A stretch of 64,000 nt of DNA from Monodelphis domestica (taxonomy: Eukaryota; Chordata; Mammalia; Didelphimorphia; Didelphidae), in contig NC_077233.1 in assembly GCF_027887165.1 (NCBI RefSeq), positions 221,644,105 to 221,708,104 of the forward strand, given 5' to 3'. The notes below the pieces were generated by a model that was not told the DNA's origin, did not search any database, and worked only from the letters and a program-made list of their open reading frames with translations. The position numbers were made by a program, and so were the translations under genes. Positions 55,172 through 64,000 of this stretch are shown here, piece by piece (position 1 is the stretch's first letter; each line of letters starts with the position of its first letter).

Positions 55172-55286
55172 TCTTCTTCTTCTTCTTCTTCTTCTTCTTC
55201 TCCTCCTCCTCCTCCTCCTCCTCCTCCTTCTTCTTCTCCTTCTCCTTCTTCTCCTCCTCCTCCTTCCTCCTCTTCCTCCTCCTTTT
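55172..55286 (+). repeat. (CTT)n/(CTC)n trinucleotide repeat
   Basis: Alternating CTT and CTC blocks. Antisense it encodes poly-Arg, plus-sense poly-Leu; neither is a gene. Confidence 0.96.
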
Positions 55287-55475
55287 TTAATTTTTACCTC
55301 TGTCTTAGAATCAATACTGTATTGGCTCCAAGGCAGAAGAGTGGTAAGGGCTAGACAATGAAGGTTATGTGACTTGCCCAAGTTCAAACATCTAGGAAAT
55401 GTCTGCGGCCAGATTTGAACCCAGGACCTCCCATCTCTGGGTCTGACACTCTGTCCACTAAGTCATTTAGCTTCC
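55287..55475 (-). mobile_element. tRNA-like SINE, antisense
   Basis: 'tttttacctctgtcttagaa' to the head near 'aagtcatttagcttcc'. Its 3' end abuts the CTT/CTC repeat. Confidence 0.75.
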
Positions 55476-55539
55476 AATAGGGCTTACATTCTCAAGAAGG
55501 AGACAATATACATACATCTGAAATGATATTGCAGGTAGG

Positions 55540-56420
55540 GCAGATCAGGTTCTGCTTTAGATGCTAGCTGTTTGACACTGGGCAGGACATTTCACCTCTC
55601 CCAGAGTAATTTTCCATCTGTAAAATGGGAATAATAATAGCATCTACCTCACTTGGTTATGATGCAGACCAAATTAAATAACTTATCTATAATGCTTTGC
55701 GAACCTGAAAGTGCTATATAAATTTGAACTGCTAGATAAGTATATACAACAATAACAACAACAAGCTTGTTTTCATTTTTTCTCAGTCTGATTTGATAAG
55801 AATAAGGAACTCTGGGTGAGGAACTTCCTCTAACAAGGCAAATCATTGCCTTCTCTGCAATTCATAGAAGTAGAGCTGCTTGGGGCACAGAGTAGGAAAA
55901 TAAATTGCCCAGGGTCACAGAGCTAATATATGTCAGAAATGAGACTTGAATTCAGGTCTACATCTGAATTCCCAGTTCACTATCCCCTATTCTGCACTGC
56001 CTCTCCTACAAAACAGAGACAAACAATAATAATATGAAGGCTTGTACTTCTATAGTGCTTTAAGGTTTGCAAAATGTTTTAACCCATTTGATCCTCACAA
56101 CAACCCTGGGGAGTAGATGTGATAATGACTACCATTTTACAGACGAGGAAACTGAGGCAATGGTAAAGTGACTTAACCAGGATCACACAGATAGTTGTTT
56201 CTGAGGTAGGATTTGAAATCAAGTCTTCCTGCCTTCAAGCTTTTATGATTTTATTTGCATGGGGATTTAAAATGAGAAAACTATAAACTAAGATGAGTTC
56301 CCTTTCTGCAATTTGTAACCCTAGAGAGTAAGCTAGGGTCCTGTAGTTAGAATGTTTCAGAGGCAGAATGTAAATCACATCTTCTTGACTCAGAGATCAG
56401 CTCTAGCCACTTTGCTAAGT
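55540..56420. mobile_element. MIR and MIR3-like fragments
   Basis: 55540-55720 plus-sense MIR. 55995-56245 antisense MIR3-like ('acagacgaggaaactgaggc'). Short scraps to 56420. Confidence 0.5.
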
Positions 56421-57044
56421 TGCCTGTTAGTACAAAGTATATAAAAAATAAATTATATTTCCTCTGTGAGGAAAGTGCTTTATGAATATTGAATTTCTTT
56501 ACAGATGCCAATAATAATAGTTATTATTATTGATGCCTTTCATCTCCCCTGGACTTCTTTTAGTCTATTTTCTTTTGAACCCTTTGGGATGGCTTTTCAT
56601 GCTCCATTATGGTCATTCCTGCTATAATCTTTGTCTGTCCACCACACTCTCCTTATTTAATTTCTCTGCCAAATACATATCTTTCAGGGTAGCCTGCCTT
56701 GGAGCTTTGCTGTCCCTTTCTGGATATGATAACCTAACTGGGTACTGAAGCATATGGCAAAGTAGAATATGGTATCTAAATCCCTCCTCTCTCTGCAAAA
56801 TCTCAACTGCTATAACTTGTCTCTGGCCAAACAACCCTGCCATCCTAATCTCTCCCTCTTTCCTTCCCTTCCCTACCCCTTCCCTGACATGGTAAGTACT
56901 TTGATATAGATTTTGCATGTGCAATCTTGCAAAACATTTCCCCATATTAGTCATTTTGTGGAAGAAAACTCAAACATAAAAAAATGAAGAAAGAAAAGGA
57001 AATATAGTGTACTTTGACTTGCATTCAAACTCCATCACTGCTTT

Positions 57045-57960
57045 CTCTGGGGGGTGGATAGTATTTTCCATTATGATTCTTTAGAGATTGCTTTAGATTA
57101 TTGGATTTTTGTATTGCTGGGAATAGCTAAGTGTTTCACTATTGATCATTATACAATATTTCTGTTACTATGTATAACTTTCCTGGTTCTACTCACTTCA
57201 CTTTGTATCAGGTCATGTAAGTCTTTCCAGGTTTTTCTAAAATCATCCTGTTCATCATTTCTTATAACCCAATAGTATTCCATTACAATCATATACATAA
57301 ATTGTCCATTCCTTAATTATGGGCATCCCCTCAATTTCCAATTAATTGCCACCACACACAAAAAAGGAGCTGCTACAAGTATTTTTGTATAAGCAAGGCT
57401 TTCCCCCATTTTTAAAACAAGATATCTCTGGGATATAGATCTAGCAGTGATATTACTGGATTAAAGGGTATACACAGTTCCATAGCCTATTGGGCACAGT
57501 TTCAAAATGCCTTCCAAAATGATTGGATCATTTCCCAACTCCACCAACAGTGCATCAATGTCCCAATTTTCCACACCCCCTCTAACATTTATAATTTTCC
57601 TTTTCTGTCATGTTAGCCAACCTGCTAGGTGTGAGATAGTACCTTGGAGTTGTTTTATTTTGCATGTCTGTAATCAATAGTGATTTAGAATACTTTTCAT
57701 ATAGCTATAGGTAACTTTGATTTCTTCATCTGAAAACTGCCTGACCATTTGTCATTTGGGGAATGAGTTGTATTCTGATAAATTTGACTTGGTTCTCTAT
57801 ATATTTGAGAAATGAGGCCTTTATCAAAGATACTTGCTGTAAATGTTTTGTTTTGTTTTCTCATTGCTTTCTGTTTTCTTCTAATCTTGATTTCAGACTT
57901 GCTCTTTGAAAAATAAATAACAGATTTTATTGATGGCTTTGGGTTTTTTTTTAATACATC
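57045..57960 (-). mobile_element. L1 ORF2 end, antisense
   Basis: It parallels 32470-33520: 'aactccaccaacagtgcatc', 'tagtattccattacaatcat'. Confidence 0.75.
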
Positions 57961-58089
57961 ATAGTTTCCCTGAGTACACACCTCCCATAATGCTATTCAT
58001 AAAATAGCAAATTTAAAAGCAAAAAAAAAAGAGGAAAAGCTCAGCATATCTGACCAATATATTTTTAAAAGTCCAAAAATATGTGCAAT

Positions 58090-58395
58090 GTACTACAGTT
58101 GAGGACCTCTCACCTTTATTAAGGAATGGGGTGGGCATATCTTCTCATATCTCTTCTCTTGGGCAATGTTTGCTATTTATAATTTTCCAACTTTTCCCTT
58201 TGATTTTTTGGAGATGGTCTTTCTGTTTACATTATAGTAGTCCTTGTGTGTACTGTGTTCTTAGTTCTGTTTACTTCAGTCTGCATCAGTTCGCATAGAT
58301 CTTTTCATGCTTCTCTAATATTCTTTAAAACTGTCATTTCTTACAGCACAGTAATATTCTATTCCATGAATGTACCATGATTTATTTAGCCAGTC
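58090..58395 (-). mobile_element. L1-like 3' fragment, antisense
   Basis: 'ctgcatcagttcgcatagat' and 'acagcacagtaatattctat' belong to the same L1-type 3' text in a different subfamily. Confidence 0.55.
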
Positions 58396-58439
58396 TCTAT
58401 CAGGTTCAATCTTTAAGAAACAAACAAACAAACAATAAA

Positions 58440-58557
58440 CAACCTTACCTTCCTCTTAGAATCAATACTGGGTATTGGTTCTAAGGCAGAAGAGTGATAA
58501 GGGCTAGGCATTGGGGGTGAAGTGACTTGCCCAGGGTCACACAGCTAGGATGTCAGA
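58440..58557 (-). mobile_element. tRNA-like SINE 3' part, antisense
   Basis: 'aaccttaccttcctcttaga' to 'cagggtcacacagctaggat'. Preceded by a short (AAAC)n. Confidence 0.75.
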
Positions 58558-58604
58558 TTCAGTTTCACTCTTTAAGACAGTGTTCACCTGGCTACTTACT
58601 ACAG

Positions 58605-58945
58605 CAGGAATAAAACCACCTCCACCTTCCCTTTTCTAGCCAGATATGGCAGCAGAGAGCAACAAACCTTGGCAAAAGTCACCTTTCTCCAACTCTAGGT
58701 GGCGTTGAAGAGCAATAGCTATGGATGGAACTCTTGGTCAATGAAGTCAATTCTCTCCGACCAATCAGAATTACTGTATTGCCTGTTGCTGTCTTCTTTT
58801 GCCCTTCTCCCTCTCCTCTAGTAAGTTGTGATAGTTCGAAGACTTAAAAGAGTTCTCATTTTCTGAGTCTTACCCTCTTTAATAATAAAATGTATATGTA
58901 AATCAGCTAACACACTCTCATCTCTGCAGCCTTGGAGTTCTCAAC
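58605..58945 (+). mobile_element. LTR 3' part (promoter, R and U5)
   Basis: CCAAT context 'ccgaccaatcagaattactg', then 'tttaataataaaatgtatat' and a U5-like end '...ttggagttctcaaca'. No adjoining viral genes were recognised. Confidence 0.45.
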
Positions 58946-59814
58946 AGGGTAGTCCCTCTCTTTGCTGTCCTCTAAGCTATTTTTCTTCCCATTCATATAT
59001 TTCTAGTTTTTAAAAAGTAAAATATTCTTCTTTGCTGCTTTCTGGAATTAGACTATTCCCACACAAATGAGGCACCACTCCATATTGTTAATGAAGAGAT
59101 CTAAGTCCTCAGATAATTTTCTCTCCCAAACTATCCATATTTCTATTCCACTGCTTTATACACATATTATACCAATTTGCATTAAAACAAAGTTCTTTTT
59201 TCTCTTGTATCAGGTATCAAAATCCACAGCAGCAGCAACTTTTTACATCCTTTGACAATAAATAAAAATTTCTTCTTTTGCACAAAAACACTTTGTATGC
59301 CTTTGCCATTATTAAGTCTTCCATGGTTTGTTTTTTTTTTTTAAGTCTAAGAGACAGTGTACATTATACTTAGCACACTCCATTAAGAGACTTCAGAATA
59401 TGAAATATCAAGTCAATGTCCTGGAAGATTAAACTATGATTATGTGGATATAAATACTGCTCTCTTTATCAAAGGATTTTAGAGTTGGAAAGGTCCACCA
59501 GAGTCACCTAGATCAAAATATCCAGACCCTTGACCCAGAGATTCTATTGCTTGTTGGGTGGATGAATATTCAATGCTTCTGTCATTTCATGTTCTATCAA
59601 TGTGACTTCTTTTCTCCCATACAGATTCAGATCTAATGATAGATTTTTTCTGCCCTTTTAAAAATTTTATTTTATTTTCCGCTAATAATATTTTTTGTGC
59701 AATTCTTGCCCATATCATTCGGTAAATCTTCCATAGAATATCTACTCAATATGCTAGTGGCCCTTCTCTGGTTCTTTTAAAATTTGACAATGTGGATACC
59801 TGTGTGACTCTTGG
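58946..59814. other. No feature recognised
   Basis: AT-rich, without gene or nameable repeat. Confidence 0.35.
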
Positions 59815-60000
59815 GTAGTAGAATATAAGCTTCTTGAGGCCAGGAATTGCCTCACTTTTTTGCATTTTTGTCCTTAATGCCTAGCACAGTGCCTGTCGCA
59901 TAAAGCACATAAGTATTTATCATACTTAAATAAATCAGCCACTTGATTATTGATGAATTGCCTTAAGGTCCACAAACAAATACATTTAATAAATGCTTGA
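59815..60000 (+). mobile_element. L2-like 3' end
   Basis: 'agaatataagcttcttgagg' and 'atgcctagcacagtgcctgt'. Confidence 0.5.
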
Positions 60001-60127
60001 CTTGGATAGATTTGGATCAAAGTATACTATCTTTCATATGAGTATGATAATAATAACCACCTTCCTCCCAAGATTGTTGTGAGAATCAAATGAGATAATA
60101 ATTTGTAAAGTGCTTTGCAAATCTTTT

Positions 60128-60238
60128 TTTAAAAACCCTTACCTTCCATCTTGGAATCAATACTCTGTAATCCAAGGCAGAAGAGTGGTAAGGGGTAGGC
60201 AATGGGGGTTAAGTGACTTGCCCAGGGTCACACAGCAG
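60128..60238 (-). mobile_element. tRNA-like SINE 3' part, antisense
   Basis: 'aacccttaccttccatcttg' to 'cccagggtcacacagcagag'. The inverted partner follows two bases later. Confidence 0.8.
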
Positions 60239-60240
60239 AG

Positions 60241-60432
60241 GGGGCAGCTGGGTGGCTCAGTGGATTGAGAGTCAGGCCTAGAAATGGGAGGTCCTGGGTT
60301 CAAATCTGGCCTCATACACTTCTTAGCTGTGTGACCCTGGGCAAGTCACTTAACCTCCATTGCCTAGCCATTACCACTCTTCTGCCTTAGAGCCAATATT
60401 GACTCCAAGACAGAAGGTAAGGGTTAAAAAAA
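60241..60432 (+). mobile_element. tRNA-like SINE, near full length
   Basis: 'ggggcagctgggtggctcag' to 'ccaagacagaaggtaagggt' and an A run. Confidence 0.85.
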
Positions 60433-60769
60433 ATCTTAATGCACAATAGAGATGCTAAAGATAATTATTGTGTGCTACAGATATTATTATATAAGCTATC
60501 TATTAATGCTCTGCCACCTTTAGATCTTTTAGTGACTTTTTAGGTCATCTGCCATTTTTATTTTCCATGGTCTTCCATGGACCATATAATGTCCCCAGGA
60601 AACTATGAGTCTTCATGATATGGACTTTTGTTTATATATAAATCTATTTGTCTCTAAAAAGCAATTTAATCTTATTAAAAATACTATAAAATTTCCAAAT
60701 GTAACCCAGACTGATCTCTACCTCCTATTCAATTCTTTGTCCAGTTCATTGTCCAAGTCCTATTTCAAA

Positions 60770-61275
60770 GCTTCACTGGGGTTTTGTCCAACTGAAAATT
60801 ATGACCAAATAAAAAACAACTTGGATGCCATATTTAAAAAAATCATAAATGAAAACTATCCAGGTCTATTTACTAGAAGCAAAGAGCAAAGTTAAAGTAG
60901 AAACAACCCCACTAGTAACTTCTTTAAAAAACAACAACCCCCACGAATTTGAGCGCCAAACTCCAAAGTTTCCAGATCACAGAGAAAAATATTGTAGCCA
61001 GTAAGAAATAGTTTTAGCAGTCAGGAATCAGAGTTGGGTTCCATAAGACCTGTCTGTTAGCACTATAAAGGAGAAGAAATCATGGAGTATGGTTTTCCAC
61101 AAAACCAATGATAAACCTTTACAATCAAAAACAAATTACCCTACAACACTGAATATAATCCCACAGAGGGGAAAAGGGATATTTAGTAGAATAGAGGGCT
61201 TTCAAATATTTTTCATGAAAAGACAGAGTTGTTCAAAAGCTTTAAAAACTAGAATGGTAAAAGACATTTAATCAT
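60770..61275 (+). mobile_element. L1 5' region remnant (ORF1-like piece)
   Basis: 60810-60880 encodes 'LDAIFKKIINENYPGL', which resembles an L1 ORF1 stretch. 61140-61270 ('tataatcccacagaggggaa', 'agggctttcaaatatttttc') resembles marsupial L1 internal text. Assignment is from memory. Confidence 0.4.
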
Positions 61276-61304
61276 TTGGAAGGGGCAATAGAATAAAGTG
61301 CTTA

Positions 61305-61490
61305 TAGTCAAAAGAATATTAGCTCTGTATTCTGATGCCTCCCTGTATGACCCTGGACAAGTCAGTTATCCTCTGTTTTTCTTAGTTTCATCATCTGTAA
61401 AATGGGAATAATTATAGCATCTACCTAATAATTGTAATGCTTAGCACAATGCTCAGGCATCACTTAATAGGAGCTATCTAAATGTTAGCT
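61305..61490 (+). mobile_element. MIR-like SINE
   Basis: 'tatgaccctggacaagtcag' and 'catctgtaaaatgggaataa'. Confidence 0.6.
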
Positions 61491-61829
61491 ATTATCATTA
61501 TTATCATAGAGGGAAGTAAATAAGACAAAGAGATGACATGCCTATAATTTGTTCCATTTTGACTATCTTTAAGTGAAGAAAAAAAAGGAAGCAAAAGGGA
61601 ATATACTAGCAAAGAAATGAGAAGGAAGGAAAAGGAATTTACCATCTCACAAAATTGGATATGTGAGATGAAGATTGAGCAAACCTGGAGGAAAGGTGAG
61701 GGGAAATGGTCACCAGTCCCACCAACCTCACTTTCATCTGAACCAGACAAAGGAGGATTGAACACAAATCGTGCACATGCTTAGACATACTCACAGATAC
61801 AAAGAGTCGAATGTAGAAATACATTAAAA

Positions 61830-61945
61830 TTAGAGGCAGGTAGGTGGACAGGAAACTCGTGGTTCATTGGCTAACCCTTTGTTCTTTTGCTTTGGAATCA
61901 ATACTTAGTATCCATTCCAAGAAGACACGAGTTGGCTTTTTAAAA
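61830..61945 (+). mobile_element. tRNA-like SINE, internally deleted
   Basis: 'gaggcaggtaggtggacagg' joined to 'ttgctttggaatcaatactt'. The middle part is absent. Confidence 0.55.
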
Positions 61946-62513
61946 AATAGATTAAAATCAGGAAGAAGGAAGGTAGAATTCTTGAGTGATATATCATAAG
62001 CACAACAGACTCCAACATCTAAGTGTGGGTGGTGAAGGAGAAATTAAACAGAAAAAATAAGAACCTATGGTTGGAAGGTTGGGTGAAGGTTAAAGAAGTG
62101 GAGCAGTGGTGTATAAGTAGATTGCTTCAATTATAGAACATAAATGTTAAGCGTGATCCTTTGTCCATTTTTAGATGATTTCTTTTCAGTTATTAAGCAT
62201 TCTGTTTTTTTTTCCCTCCCAACTTCTCTACTCCTTTGAAAAGAGGACCTTTGTAATAGATATAGTGAAGCAAAACAAATTCCCACATTGGTCTATCTCA
62301 AAATGTGTCTCATTCCTCACATTTAGTTCATCATTCCTACAAGGAGGTGAGTAGAATTGCTGTGGGAAACACACACACTTTTGTAGTAGGATCTCACCCC
62401 CAAGAATGGGAGACCCCAAAATGCTATTCGTTCCAGAAATAAGAAAGAATTTTATTTGAAAAAGAAGAGATTTTTAGATAATATAATAACCCAGGATGGT
62501 GAAATGGTCTAGG
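61946..62513. other. No feature recognised
   Basis: No gene or nameable repeat. Confidence 0.35.
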
Positions 62514-62720
62514 ACAGTGATAGCAAACCTTTTAGAGACTGAGTACCCAAACTGCACCCTCATACCACATGTGAGGCACCCCCTTATCTCAGATAGGGGA
62601 GAGGGAAGCAATGTTGGGCAGAGGGGTAGGTGTTGTCGAAAAATGTCCTCAGGTGTGGTGGAGAGGGGGAAGGGAGCAGCCTCCTCTGGAATGAATGCCA
62701 TAGGTTTGCCAACATGGGTC
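62514..62720. mobile_element. hAT-like nonautonomous DNA transposon
   Basis: The left end is 'cagtgatagcaaacctttta'. The right end on the minus strand is 'atgttggcaaacctatggca'. The best-preserved ends of the three copies in the window. Confidence 0.65.
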
Positions 62721-64000
62721 TTGTGGCTGGTAGTGTCCTGGGAGTTAGTGGAGTATCCCCTTGAGCTGATAGAGTGAAGCTCCAGCATCCTGAGCTGAAG
62801 GAGTAGCCCCAGAATTAATGGAGCTCCATAGCCCTGGACTGATAGAGTAATATCTGATGGAATAGCAGCTCTCAGTGTGGAGTAGCAGCCCCTTGCCCAG
62901 TCTAAAGTTTGCATATTTATTGTATTTGTCTTTATGGGAGAGGTCTCACTACCCTTCTGGAGTAACTTTATCAGAGGTGGGAACCTAACTAAAGTAAATT
63001 CAGGACAATTCAGAACTAAGATAAATACAGAACAATGAACAATACAGAAAGCACAGAACTAATGCACAGAACAGCCAAACAGCTCAGAACTAAGGTACAG
63101 AACAGCACAAAACCATTATGAGTGATTAATATTACAGAATGGTTAACTGATTAATAATACAGATTTTGCAGTTTATGCTTGCTAGTGCTAACTGATGAGA
63201 AATACAAGATTTCAGAACACGAGAGTCACTTCCATCAGAATCCTCTGGAATTACAATCCTTCTCTTTCACCAACTCTGATATAGACAAGGACACAGAAGG
63301 CAAAGAGAGGGAAAAGTGCAGAAAGCTAGAGTGGAGGGAAATAGACAATCACAAATTGCAAACATGAATGGCACTAAATCACTAAAAAAACAGAAGAGGG
63401 TATCAGAATGGATTAGAAAGCAGAATCCAGCAATATATTTTTAATTAGAAACATATTTCAAACATAAAGATTCAAAGTTACAATAATCAAGGCAATGGAA
63501 CAAAATCCATTATTCTCTAGGTAAACTAAAAATAGAAGGTTATTGTAATAGTCCAAACAAGAGGTGATAAGGACTTCAACTATTTACTTTCCAACTATAG
63601 GTCATATTCAGCAACCAAGATGGACACCTGCTAGTTCCATGGAGAGCTGAGAGCCTGAGGCATGGAAGTCCTGAGTCAGCAAAGCAATTCCCTCTCAGTT
63701 CTAGAAAATCCTCCACAGTCAAGGATGGACCTTTTTTCATCTCTGTGTTTCATTATCTAGTGGGCCAAGGGGGAAAGGGTGCCAGGTGTGGAATTACTAA
63801 TATGGTTTCCACATTCCCAGGATCATTATGTGATTAAGCCCTGCACTGGTAAACTTAATTTGTGCCCTTCTTTCAATACGAGAGCCATTTAAAGGTAATA
63901 ATTAGAGAGAGAGATTAACCATAATTGCTTCTTAGACTGCCTTTTTTCAAGAGTTCAGATTAAATTCCTTTTCCCTCCTCATTTCAGATAATCACAGTGA
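62721..64000. other. No gene; imperfect short repeats
   Basis: 62740-62890 repeats phrases like 'ctgatagagt' and 'agctcc'. 62995-63115 repeats 'acagaacta' variants. 63540-63585 matches the old repeat at about 6020. No coding feature was seen. Confidence 0.35.

Noticed and set aside
62474..62914. 146-codon minus-strand frame
   Set aside because: It spans the hAT-like element and imperfect repeats; no recognisable protein.
54560..64000. Search for the neighbouring genes of human CYP2W1 (for example COX19 or C7orf50)
   Set aside because: No exon-like segment of either was recognised upstream or in 1-10 kb; they may lie outside the window.

Overview
The window is nuclear DNA of a marsupial. The evidence is the repeat content: many copies of a tRNA-like SINE with the head 'ggcagctaggtggctcagtgga', CORE-SINE/MIR relatives ending in 'gatgaggaaactgaggc', opossum-type L1 3' ends, L2-like tails and very long GGAA, GAA and CT microsatellites. 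I cannot name the species.

One host gene is visible. It is a nine-exon cytochrome P450 on the minus strand, coding from 54475 (ATG) down to 10499 (stop), and I identify it as CYP2W1. Exon lengths are 198, 163, 150, 158, 174, 139, 185, 142 and about 188 bp, and the phases fit the CYP2 pattern. The predicted product is about 498 aa; human CYP2W1 has 490, and the whole difference lies in exon 1. All the P450 landmarks are present: PPGP hinge, WxxxR, AGTETT, ExxR and FSIGHRVCIG. A TATA box, an ACCATGG start context and a CpG-enriched patch mark the 5' end. Two points need care. The exon 8/9 junction is one base out of frame as written. The Asn glycosylation site known in human CYP2W1 is lost. A decayed copy of exon 2 lies about 0.5 kb upstream of the real exon 2, in intron 1.

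Layout: 1-10.5 kb is downstream of the gene and holds microsatellites, SINEs, a hAT-type element and a short unique stretch with a strong CTCF match and a consensus CRE. 10.5-54.5 kb is the gene, with introns full of transposons. Intron 5 carries a wrecked gamma-like endogenous retrovirus (gag zinc knuckle, protease, reverse transcriptase, env transmembrane part, polypurine tract, 3' LTR). A second LTR interrupts its gag and an L1 fragment interrupts its 3' LTR. Intron 6 holds a minus-strand solo LTR, and introns 1 and 2 hold further LTRs. Intron 1 also has an AT-rich degenerate tandem array of about 1.1 kb. 54.5-64 kb is upstream of the gene and holds repeats and L1 fragments but no recognisable second gene.

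I found no CRISPR array, operon, structural RNA gene or new multi-gene system. SINE, LINE and LTR limits are approximate because they were read by eye against remembered family patterns.
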